A program made the position numbers and the translations under genes. From assembly GCA_943737045.1 (NCBI GenBank), contig CALSFV010000243.1:178501-242500 (forward strand): a DNA stretch of 64,000 nt, given 5' to 3'. The notes below the pieces were generated by a model that saw only the letters and a program-made list of their open reading frames with translations, was not told the origin of the DNA and did not search any database. The DNA comes from Parapristionchus giblindavisi (lineage: Eukaryota > Nematoda > Chromadorea > Rhabditida > Diplogasteridae). Shown here piece by piece: positions 44,449 to 53,341 of the stretch; position 1 is the first letter of the stretch, and each line of letters opens with the position of its first letter.

Positions 44449-46503
44449 CTTCTTGGTCTCCTTCTTGACGGAGATTGAGGCTACAGTAGCCTGACCAGTG
44501 ACCATGGGTCCCAAACTGGTATCGACGACCTTCAGTCCACTTGGTAGCGTCTTGTCTGCGAACTTGACGATCTTCCAGAAGTAATCCGCTCCAATCAGAA
44601 TCTTAGGAGAAACTTCTTTCGTGGATGGTCGTAGTTTATGTAACTCTTGTTGAGTTATTGCATTCATCTTTCCTGCGAGATGATCAGCTGAGTTGACTCG
44701 CATGTGTAGGAGTCGTCCATCTGTTTGGCGTAGGGCAATGTCGTATGCCTTGCTTACGATTCGATGGGTGTCCTCTCCGAATATGGTCATCGAGAGGGAA
44801 TTTGTATCCGATGAGCTCAGCCCCAGTTCCTTGGCGAAACTTGAGTCGATGAAGCTGAGCTGGCTTCCATTGTCAAGGAAGGCGACTGCTGTCTTCTTCA
44901 TTCCATTCGTTGGATTGAGGACATAGACTTCTTGAGTTAGAAGTATGACTTCTTCGGGCTTTTCCTCGTTCCACCCGTTGGATATGGCGCTCGATGTTGT
45001 TGACCGATGGGTTCTCTGTGGCCCATGGTATCGTTGACGATCGTCGATTGGCTTATCACAAAGAGCAGTATTATGAAATGGGTTGTTGCAGTTGAAGCAC
45101 GCGAGCTTCGTTGAACACTGTGACGCCATGTGGTCGTCGCGAAGACACTTCATGCATAACTTCTTCGAGCGAACGATTTCCATCCTCTGTTGGCGTGATC
45201 GATACTTCTGACAGTATCTCGATGAATGGTTCTCTTCCGTGCAGAACCGACATCCTCCTCTGAATGATTGCTTGTCCTTCTTTCCGTAGTCGTTACGGGA
45301 CTCGTTACGGTACTTGTTGCGTTTGTCGTTGCGATGGTCGCCGACAATAGAGAGAACCTTGGTCTTAGGTGTATCTCTTCCTTTTCCGCATACTTCCTCC
45401 ATGTTTCTCTTCAAGTTGAGATGATCCACGAGATCCTTGAGTAATGAGGGTAATGAGAGAGTCTTCTTCTCTGACTTCCTAGTCATAGCCCTTTCCACAA
45501 GCCATGGTGGAAGCTTATGGAGAATAGTGAGCTCGAGCGAGGGATGGTCAATTTCCTCTCCATTCGCCTTCAGTTCTCTGATGATTCTGGTCATTTCCAT
45601 CAATGAGTTTCTTAGAGCGTTGGTTGAATCATGAGGGGATGGTAGTCTTTGCAGCTCCATGAGAAGCCTCGTCCTGATCATGTTGGCGTCCCCATATTCT
45701 TCTTCTAGGGCGTCCATTACATCTTTGAATGCGGATGAAGTGAAGGAGTATCCTTTAACTAGCTCCTTGGCGGGTCCTCGGAGGCTTCCCAGTAGATACT
45801 CGAGTTTCTCTACCGCTGGGATCTCTACTTCTCCTACTCTTTGGGTGAATAGAGCTTTGAACAGGCGCCAGTCTGTTCCGTCGAAGGTTGGGAGAGAATA
45901 CTTGGGAAGAGTTATTGACAGCTGCTCTTCTCTTTTCTCTTGAGTCTTGGATAGATTCTTCTTCTTCTTTGATTTCTCATCTTTTTCTCCTTGTTTCTTC
46001 TTCTCCTCCTCTTCTTCTGTTTCCTTATCCTCTTCCTCCTCTTCCTCATCGTCTTCTTCTTCATCGCTATCTTCTTCTTCTTCTTCCTTCTCGAGATTCT
46101 TGCGAATCGTTGATAATTCTCGTTCGCGTCCCGCGAGTTCGGTGAGTATTGAAGATATGTTCTCTTGTGTGTTCTCAAGCTCTTCGGATAACTTCTCTTT
46201 CCTTTCTTTTTCCGATTCCTGTAGCCCTGGGGCCGTCATCCTCCCGATGACGCCCTCATACTCTTCGAGATGCGTGTTCATTTGTTTCGAGTATGATTCA
46301 AGTTGAGCAATTAGTGAGTTTGTCTTCTTCATCAGTTGCTGGATGGCATTAGTGTCTTTGGGGTCTACTTCGAAAGACTGTGAAGCAGCTTTCTCAATAG
46401 TCTTTTCGGCCTTCTCACGAAGTTTCACAAGTTGTTTGTGGATATTATCCGACATTGTAATTGCTGACGTTGATCTCAGTGGACGAGACGTGATTGATGA
46501 CAA
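43348..46503 (-). CDS. Gag, zinc knuckles, protease and partial RT (frame broken by duplication)
   Basis: A 1,051-codon frame. The N-terminus is a coiled-coil-like, highly acidic/basic Gag (E/D/K runs at about residues 140-190), then a Pao Gag core (FDGTDWRLFKALFTQRVGE), three CCHC-type knuckles (CRFCTEENHSSRYC, CMKCLRDDHMASQC, CFNCNNPFHNTALC) that would bind element RNA, a retropepsin-like protease (AFLDNGSQLSFIDSS, D-N-G in place of the usual D-T/S-G), and the RT N-terminal half through YVDN and GWNVD. It then enters the shifted frame of the tandem duplication and stops after about 40 unrelated residues. The first ATG is at 46503; a second at about 46455 (MSDNIHKQL) is also plausible. Assembles the cytoplasmic particle by family analogy. 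Confidence 0.93.
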   Translation of the reverse strand: MSSITSRPLRSTSAITMSDNIHKQLVKLREKAEKTIEKAASQSFEVDPKDTNAIQQLMKKTNSLIAQLESYSKQMNTHLEEYEGVIGRMTAPGLQESEKERKEKLSEELENTQENISSILTELAGRERELSTIRKNLEKEEEEEDSDEEEDDEEEEEEDKETEEEEEKKKQGEKDEKSKKKKNLSKTQEKREEQLSITLPKYSLPTFDGTDWRLFKALFTQRVGEVEIPAVEKLEYLLGSLRGPAKELVKGYSFTSSAFKDVMDALEEEYGDANMIRTRLLMELQRLPSPHDSTNALRNSLMEMTRIIRELKANGEEIDHPSLELTILHKLPPWLVERAMTRKSEKKTLSLPSLLKDLVDHLNLKRNMEEVCGKGRDTPKTKVLSIVGDHRNDKRNKYRNESRNDYGKKDKQSFRGGCRFCTEENHSSRYCQKYRSRQQRMEIVRSKKLCMKCLRDDHMASQCSTKLACFNCNNPFHNTALCDKPIDDRQRYHGPQRTHRSTTSSAISNGWNEEKPEEVILLTQEVYVLNPTNGMKKTAVAFLDNGSQLSFIDSSFAKELGLSSSDTNSLSMTIFGEDTHRIVSKAYDIALRQTDGRLLHMRVNSADHLAGKMNAITQQELHKLRPSTKEVSPKILIGADYFWKIVKFADKTLPSGLKVVDTSLGPMVTGQATVASISVKKETKKMKNVDVDNDEMEKQLKEFFSLEALGVLDEPYQKDNEVAAEKFKETLRRDETGRYEVALPWKEEHPHVPDNRALCIGTLSSVLKRLRDGGHLEQYDQIMKDQIKAGILEEVKEFRRGEVVSYLPHHPVINPQKKSTKIRVVYNASAGPRGQSLNKALYSGDARIPMIVSMLLRMRTYKYVIASDITKAFLQVALREEDRDATRLFWLKDVKAPMTADNLLCLRFARVAFGITASPFLLASTIHSHLEAEGSELAREIARDIYVDNLLISASSAEDGKRKILETKRIFDDAKMPLSQWMSNEPSLHKEFADNPDETISKFLGVGWNVDIYEECRCRQRRDGEAIEGILLTRSTRSLGRTISEGQRGRC

Positions 46504-46939
46504 GTGAGGTGGGGATCAGACGATGTGTAGATGGATTAGATGAATGATGGAGACGATATGATAGCCAACAGTTGAATGAAGCGGCGTGAACGTATTAGAT
46601 AATGATAGAAGAGAGGTAGTCGACGAGTGATAGAGATAGATGAGGTAAGATTGAGCAAGGTGTAGTAATGTTGAATGATTAAGGTGGCGGGCGATGGATA
46701 TGAGGTGTGTTGTAGAGGGGTTAGACGAATGATTGGATGATTATGAAGACGAATGGTTGATGCGAAGCGCCGAGAATGTGGCAGATGAGAGACGGATGAA
46801 GCGCGAGAGACGAGGAACAATAGTAGAGGCAATTGTGAGAAGATGAGCGATTGAGAATACAGATGAATCAACGAATGATGTGACGATTGAATGTACTTAC
46901 AATCACTGCTTTCTCGTATCCTCTCCTATCCTTGTTGAT

Positions 46940-47085
46940 CTCGATCCTCTCCCTTGTTGGACTCGATTGTCCTGTTGACTGGATCCTCCTCCTTGTTGGA
47001 CTCGATTGTCCTGTTGACTGGATCCTCCTCCTTGTTGGACTCGATTGTCCTGTTGACTGGATCCTCCTCCTTGTTGGATGTGGTA
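46940..47085 (-). repeat. 39-bp leader tandem repeat, about 3.5 units
   Basis: Direct 39-bp units (CTTGTTGGACTCGATTGTCC...) lie between the primer site and Gag. On the minus strand they are open as RRIQSTGQSSPTR repeats in a frame that begins inside the LTR (47257-46868), which may be a leader ORF or chance. Confidence 0.85.
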
Positions 47086-47141
47086 GTCGACCCGAGGTGT
47101 TGTTGACGGTAGGTGGTTCAGTGACGGGTTTGACTAATGTA

Positions 47142-47153
47142 GCCGATGCACCA
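47142..47153 (-). promoter_or_regulatory. Primer-binding site, tRNA-Gly type
   Basis: Immediately after the 5' LTR the coding strand reads TGGTGCATCGGC, complementary to a tRNA ending GCCGATGCA-CCA, which is the 3' end of nematode tRNA-Gly(GCC). Twelve bases match, then the match stops. Confidence 0.85.
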
Positions 47154-47539
47154 TGTATTTGATTGTGTTGATGGAGTTGTGGAAGACGATATGGGTAGAC
47201 GAGTTTATTGAGCAACAGCCGACCGGCTAAGCAAGAGACTAGATGAGATAGATGCAAGACTGACGAGTGTATGGCAGGGGGGTCGTAATCATGCGGGAAA
47301 GGGGGCGGAGAATAGGCTGGTAATTACTCAAGGGAATTGGATGGAGGGGAAGAGAGAGAGAGAGAGTAGAATAGATGGCTCAGAGAGATGGGGGTTAATT
47401 ACAAAGATGCATCTATAGTGGCAAGTGCGTTGTATAGTCGTATATCATTATACATAGAAGGACAGAGAGATGAAGTTAATTAGAGAAATGTATCTAGAGT
47501 TGCATGAGAGTTGTATAGTAGTATATCGATTTATCGACA
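47154..47539 (-). repeat. 5' LTR (386 bp)
   Basis: Same sequence and length as 35982-36367. Transcription would start here and run leftward. Followed on the plus strand by the second ATTGT. Confidence 0.96.
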
Positions 47540-47544
47540 ATTGT

Positions 47545-48150
47545 TCTGTGTGAAATCGGTAAAATCGATATTGATAAATTCTCTTTTTTGAGAATAATGA
47601 CGAAGTTCATCACTAGGAAACGTCCATAGCTTCATTTATATATAGATATTATATATTTATCAGATGCTCACTCATGAACGAGACTATTGAAATAATTGTG
47701 AAATAATAAGTGTTCAATAAACTCTCAAGAAACGATAGATAGGATTAAATAATGGATGGGGTAAAGGGACGGGGATGTATCGTTTGAGCCAGTCGTCCAT
47801 CTCATATCGTCGAGTAGTCACTATTCAATACGTAGTCTCAATACATGTGATTTATTATGTTCTTCTTTTTTTGATTATAGTAGTAATGTGGAATATGAAT
47901 ACAATAATAGAATGGATAATACATAGAGAATAAAGTTGTCAGACTATGATATGAGCGATTTCGATTTAAAAAGAGCGTAACCTCACTCAATGGTCTCTTC
48001 ATTGCGCACACTATTTCTCTGTCCTCTAACAATGTGAGAGAGTAGAGCGTTGAAGAGACCATTGAGAGAGGTTACGCTCCCTTTAAGGGCAATCTCTGAG
48101 TAGATTAATAATTATTTCTTCTCAGCATGGTCACTGTCCCATGTTGAAAC
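47545..48150. other. 3' flank of BTB copy 1
   Basis: Continues the BTB 3' UTR displaced by the retrotransposon (starts TCTGTGTGAAATCGG, as after the BTB stop region in copy 2). A family A MITE occupies 47969-48087. No coding exon. Confidence 0.7.
47969..48087. repeat. MITE family A
   Basis: AAAAGAGCGTAACCTCACTC ... GGTTACGCTCCC-TTTAA with CAATGGTCTCTTCATTGCGC and inverse. Confidence 0.8.
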
Positions 48151-48249
48151 ATGAAAGTAGATACAATTAATATTCACTTAAAATGTTTCAATATCTTGCT
48201 TTGGATGGAAGTTTACTATTTTTTAATTTCAAATCTTTCATTTCCTCTC

Positions 48250-48250
48250 C

Positions 48251-48301
<51 letters not shown>

Positions 48302-50068
48302 GGAGAGAGGGAGAGAGAGAGAGAGAGGTAGAGAAGGAGAGAGGGAGAGAGGCAAAGAGGGAGAGAGGGAGAGAGAAAGAGAGAGAAAGAGATTGAACAT
48401 ACAATATACTTCTCTGGCAGTCGAGCAGTGAGTAGATGAACTGGTGATCTGTACCAGAATGTCTGTGCATTCACCATTCCATTCTCATCAATTCCAACAA
48501 TATACGAGGATTTTCCCAAACTTGAACAATTTCATTTAACCTCACATCATTCTAAATACTTCCACTTACTTTGTTTTTATAATTTCATAAGATAAATCAT
48601 TCATATTCACTGATGTTAAATCTTCCTCATTTAAATAAAAGATCCGATTACAGAATATCACGAATCGATAGTAAGTCTGAAATCATTCAAATGTAAATCG
48701 ATAAAATAACTGAACCAAACAAATGGTAATTCTTTTTTCTCCAAATATTCTTCTGAATCTGATTGATATCGACGAATGGAGGTAGAATTTTCATTTCTGG
48801 TTATACCGAATAAGAAGTTACTGGAAAGTCATTTAGAGTAATTTGTTATGGCGCGTTAAAATGTGGTGGAAAACCGAAAAAAAGCGACTTTCCGAGTGTT
48901 AAAATGTACCCTGGAAAACCGAAAATGGAAAGGCGATATTTGAATTCGCGGGTGCGAATAAGGTGCGGGAATTCAAATTTTCACTTGCGACAGCAAGTTT
49001 CCGATGTCTAAAGTAGATGAAAAGTGAAAGGAAAAAATCCGTATTTACTTCGTTTTTAAATCATAGAAATTGGCAGTCGGAAAGTCGGAACTTGAATTCC
49101 CGCACATTATTCGCGCCCGCGAATTCAAATATCGCCTTTCCATTTTCGTTTTTCCAGGGTACATTTTAACACTCGGAAAGTCGCTTTTTTCGGATTTCCA
49201 CCACATTTTAACGCGCCATTAATAAAGGAAATATAATTCAAATCTTACTTACTCATGTACAAGAGTATTATCATATTTCCCTAGTTCATCAATCGAAATA
49301 TTAAATTTAATTCCGTTTTTAGATCGATAATCTTCATTTAACGGAATGGCAAATGACACATTTATATTATTATTTCTTTCAATGAAATAATGGAGACAAT
49401 TCTCCTTGAAAAGAACTTTTATTCCATTTTCAATCTGTAAAAAATATGAAATTAACAATTTCAGTTTCGAATTATAAAATTATTTGAATTTACCGTTAGA
49501 AATTCTGTGATAGCGATTTTATCATTTACTAGCTCAGCTTTCCTTATTATTTTGTCCTGAATATTGATTTTATTGAGCTTTTCGATTCGGAAATTAACCT
49601 CTGCGAAGAAGAACGAATTACCCACAACTCCTAATGGGGTGGTGTCATAATCAAATTCATCTTCTTTGCTATTATCTCTAAATTTAATATTTTTACATTG
49701 AAAAATAAAATTAATTTAATTTCAGTTTGATTTTCAATAATACAGAGGTAGAGGGAGAGAGGGAGAGAGGGAGAGAGGTAGAGAGGGAGAGAGGGAGAGA
49801 AAAGAAAAAAGAGGGAGAGAAAGAAACTAAATTCAATGTTTTTACATTGAAATATTATTAAAAGCAATTTAATTTCAGTATGACTTTCAGTAACAACAAA
49901 CCCTTTTATCCATGTGATGACTTTAGTACCGTGATAAGAACAATGTACAAATTCATCTGAAATATTCATTATAATAACCCTCTTACGAATCCTTTTCATA
50001 CCGTGAGAGATTTGGTAGAAACGTCCGCTTCTATCAATCGAATATCTCTCACGTATCGTAAACTCCAT
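48250..50068 (-). CDS. Unrecognised multi-exon protein
   Basis: I do not recognise this gene. The start is ATG at 50068 (MEFTIRERYSIDRSGRFYQI), continuing to about 49910. Then an exon at about 49679-49494 (FDYDTTPLGVVGNSFFF; KINIQDKIIRKAELVNDK) ends at a GTAAAT donor, an exon at 49438-49255 starts after TTTACAG (IENGIKVLFKENC; FAIPLNEDYRSKNG), and an exon at about 48519-48400 (GKSSYIVGIDENGMVNAQTF) ends at GTATGT. The C-terminus is uncertain: a GA/CT microsatellite (48259-48390) follows, acting as an extreme polypyrimidine tract, with a short possible final exon near 48250-48190. No signal peptide or membrane helix was seen; composition is rich in N, K and I. A palindromic element (48848-49218) lies in its third intron. 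Confidence 0.5.
48259..48390. repeat. GA microsatellite
   Basis: Near-pure GA dinucleotide, then GGGAGA/GAGAGGCAA variants. It produces long spurious open frames in all directions. Related CT/GA blocks are at 49741-49825 and 50316-50428. Confidence 0.95.
48848..49218. mobile_element. Palindromic element, about 370 bp
   Basis: Ends ATGGCGCGTTAAAATGTGG and CCACATTTTAACGCGCCAT; arms of about 150 bp include ACTTTCCGAGTGTTAAAATG and GGCGATATTTGAATTCGCGG with their inverses. No open frame. Confidence 0.75.
49741..49825. repeat. GAGAGG microsatellite
   Basis: Repeats of GGGAGAGA/GGTAGAGA within an intron of the unrecognised gene, again giving a CT-rich tract on the coding strand. Confidence 0.85.
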
Positions 50069-50111
50069 AATTCAACTGAAATTCAAATTCAACAATTCAA
50101 CAGAACTTCAA

Positions 50112-50226
50112 AAGGAGCGTAACCTCTCTCAATTGTCTCTTCATTGCGCTCACTATTTCTCTGTTTTCTAACAACGAGAGACCATTGGGCGTCGATGAGA
50201 CCATTGTGAGATGTAACGCTCCCTTT
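50112..50226. repeat. MITE family A
   Basis: AAAGGAGCGTAACCTCTCTC ... GTAACGCTCCCTTT with inverted core. Confidence 0.75.
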
Positions 50227-52577
50227 CAATTCATACCAGGGATGGGCGTAAAATGAAAACGGATCCGTAAAAACGTATAATTCCGTAAACGTAAAATCCC
50301 ATCCCTGATTCATACCCTCTCTCTCCCACTTTCTCAATCTCCCACTATCTACCTCTCTCCCTCTCTCCCTCTCTCCCTCTCTCCCCTCTCTCCCCTCTCC
50401 CTCTCTCCCCTCTCCCTCTCTCCCCTCTCTATTGGGAACGATTATACAGATGAGATTCAAGAAGGGAAATAATGTGTTTAGAAAATGCAAAATAAGATAA
50501 ATTGCGAAGAAAAAATCTATGATCGTTAGAGTCATAGGAAATCAAAGTAAACAGTATCAAACGATTTATGTGCAGAGATTATAAAGAGATAATATGAATG
50601 TGTTTCAGTTAACTGAGTGGCAGTAGATAGCTATATTTAGGAAATCAAGATTGAGGGGTGTCAGAACGATTTTGATCATTGCGAAGAAAAAGGAAAGGTG
50701 GAGAATAAAAGATAGTAAAGATAAGAAATGGGTAAAAGAATGATGTGACTATTGATTGATGAGTCAAAACGACAAACAGAGAACATATTTCAAAAGAATT
50801 CAAAGTGATTCATGCTGTTATCAAAGAGGTGAGGAATAAATGAAAGATTTGAAAATTGTTTTCGAGTGAAACAATTTACTATAATCATATTGATTTTTTC
50901 GATTATTTCACTTCAAATATGTTGAATACTACAATAACGAATAGTGATAAGTTTTTTTTTCTAACTGGAATTCCATAGGTAGAGATTAGTTTATTCCACA
51001 GTCACTCAAAAAGGCCTTTGGATAGTTCTTTTTCTCTCTAGATTGGGTCAAAGTAACTAAATAATTCTTCCATCCTCGATGGTTGTCCTCTTAGCCGTCG
51101 TTCATCGATGTCCTTTTCGTTCCTTTCTCTCTCATCGTCGTGATGTCGTCTTCGCTCTGCATTCCTATCATCCTTTTGTCCCTTTGATAGTCTTGCCCCC
51201 CCTTTGTTATTTCGCTATTCATATCACTATTGTGCGAATCGTTCATTCCCCGTTTGCTCCCTATTTCATTATTGTGTTTAATTACCCAAGTTTGAGGTGC
51301 AATTCGAGATGTCCTATGAAGTGTGATCATCTACACTGATGCCCTTCTAACCCATACATCTGCGACAGGAAAAGGAAATGGATAGGATATCAATGAGTGA
51401 TAGAATAGAGTTGATAGGTTAGAGACAAACATAATATCACGGAGGGCAATGGGTACGAATTATTTTTCATCCGTATCCGGGCAATTTTTCTCCGCATCCG
51501 TGAAAAAGTATGTGCGTGCATATTCTATTTCACGGATGCAATGGAAAATTTTTTAATCAACAATTTGCATGCTTCTTCGCCTTTTCTTTCCAATTTTTTT
51601 GGTCTAGATAGACGCACATTCACTTCAATTATTGCAACCAATGTAGTACAACCAAATAAAACAGTCGAATAGAATTAAAATGCCCAGAAACTTTGAATTT
51701 ATCGACAGAATATACTGTAGATTTTTAATATTTGGAGTCCCGCCGCGATTTGCACCACCGTTCAAGCCACCTTTTACAATATGCAATACTCGCTCTTTTT
51801 AATAGAAATTGCCCTCCGTGAATATATGGACGAATTATGAGAGATGTACGACATATCGGACTTGACGAGCAATAGATGGTGAGAGAAGAATAGGTAAACG
51901 TGTGAATGACATAGAAGAATGTGCGGTACACGATATAAGGATAATATCTGGTAAAAATAGTAAGGAGAAGAGAAATACGTGTCAAAAGGTTGAAAGAAAG
52001 GAGAGAGGATGATGAGAGAATGCCAAGTCATCATAGCCATTTGCATATTGCTCATTTCTACCATAGTCAGATATTGTAGGACCGGGTGAGAGAGTGCGCT
52101 AGTGCGCTAGAGCGTGCGCTAGAGCGCAATTCTGACTCGTGTTCGTTTCAGTAGTGATCATGATCGCTACATATACTATATTTACATAGCTCTAGTAATC
52201 ACAAATGCTTTTGTCGCATAAAAGCTCTGAATATTAATAATAATCATAATAAATGATAATAATAAGAACTATTCTACTTCAACAAAATTCGTTTGTCTTG
52301 CAAAATATAACATTGTCCTATTGTGGGTGTTGCTTTTATATTGGAGACTAGGGGTAACTGGTAGATGTTTTCGAGGTATCCATCCCCGAGCTGTTAAATG
52401 GGCGGAGTCTGCATCGCTGTATATTTTGATTTAAACGGAATGGGGCGGAGCTTGAAATCGGTAAATAGTTACTCGTTGAGCATACTATATGTAGCTGGTT
52501 TAATATCTCCGGTATTTTTTGTCCTTTGGATGCGCAATGGACAGCACCATCAGACTGGCAAATGAGATGTAATCAAC

Positions 52578-52698
52578 AGCAAATAAGACCTGTGAAGTGT
52601 TATATCTAACACTTTTTGAGCTATTTTAACACACAAAAAGTGTTAAATATAACACTTCACAGGTCTTATGTGCTGTGGATAACACTTTTTTCTCTGTC
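52578..52698. repeat. MITE family D, most regular copy
   Basis: AAATAAGACCTGTGAAGTG and its inverse CACTTCACAGGTCTTATGTG enclose AACACTTTTTGAG and inverse; ends AACACTTTTTTCTCTGT. Confidence 0.75.
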
Positions 52699-53341
52699 TG
52701 ATGGTCTCGCAGATCTGCTGATTTTTCCGAAGAGTTCTTACTATCAAACATTTAATATGATCTGAATAGATATATACAAAATCAATTTTTTTACTCATTT
52801 TTTATTGTAATATTTATAAATATGAATGAGTAAAAATTACTCATTCATATTTACTTTTACTCATTCATATTTATAAATATTACAATAAGAAAAATGGCAA
52901 AATGAAGAAATCGAAAATAACAGAAAAATCAACTACTCTGACAGAATCTATAAAACGATAATAACGGAAAATTGATATTTAATAATTTCTGAAGGATTCG
53001 GTTTAAAATCGTTCCATTGCGTAACAACGATTATAACAGACTAGAAACAAATTATGGAAAGATCAAAGTTCAAAGATCAAGCTTCAATGGATTCATTGGA
53101 GCAATTTATTCGTCGCGAAAATGATGATTTTTGTTAAATGGCCATACTTTGGCGTAATGTATTTTAATACAGTAGATTCGATTGAAAGAAAAACAATATA
53201 AAGAAAGAAAAATAACGAAAAAAGCGGAATCGCTCACAATCCCGTTTGATCGGCCTGATCCGTTCAGATCCATTCACACCGCTCATGATACAATTATTTT
53301 TACATGTACGATATTGATGAAAATGTTTAAATATGGATTGT

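Larger units (their letters stand above)
35982..47539 (-). mobile_element. BEL/Pao LTR retrotransposon with envelope-like gene
   Basis: A full-length element of 11,558 bp in minus orientation, bounded by two 386-bp LTRs (TGT...ACA) and a 5-bp target duplication. Downstream of the 5' LTR (the right one) the primer-binding site matches tRNA-Gly. Coding order is Gag, three zinc knuckles, aspartic protease, reverse transcriptase, RNase H, integrase, a repeat linker, then a two-part glycoprotein, which is the order of env-bearing nematode Pao elements. The LTRs appear identical by eye, so insertion is recent. A 979-bp tandem duplication in RT breaks the Gag-Pol frame, so this copy is probably not autonomous. 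No clear polypurine tract precedes the 3' LTR; that flank is pyrimidine-rich on the coding strand. Confidence 0.97.
31229..47919 (+). repeat. Segmental duplication, copy 1 (contains the LTR element)
   Basis: From TGACCTCCCTTCGAAGCTTG at 31229 the sequence matches 59243 onward, copy 2 running to the window edge. Apart from the 11.6-kb retrotransposon, the differences I see are a 308-bp element only here (33143-33450), a 340-bp element only in copy 2 (59902-60241), 496 bp present only here between two MITEs, an AT expansion in copy 2, and scattered substitutions. The orientation is direct, offset about 28 kb. The right limit of the duplication is beyond what copy 2 shows. Confidence 0.92.
50069..53341. 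other. Intergenic region, mostly AT-rich and repeats
   Basis: It holds a family A MITE (50112-50226), a CTCTCC microsatellite (50316-50428), a GCGCTAGAGCGTGCGC palindromic patch near 52095-52125, a family D element (52578-52698) and an ACTCATTCATATTTA inverted set (52790-52895). No exon with splice signals was recognised; open frames at 51079-51339 and 51725-52064 look like chance. Confidence 0.5.

Noticed and set aside
45912..46306. Plus-strand serine-rich and minus-strand lysine-rich frames
   Set aside because: They are shadows of the acidic/lysine runs of Gag in other frames.
48151..48519. Several overlapping open frames on both strands of about 80-90 codons
   Set aside because: Most of their length is the GA microsatellite, which is open in every frame; only the non-repeat part near 48400-48519 is kept as an exon candidate.
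51079..52064. Several 80-96-codon frames on both strands
   Set aside because: Low-complexity, mutually overlapping and without motif or splice support.
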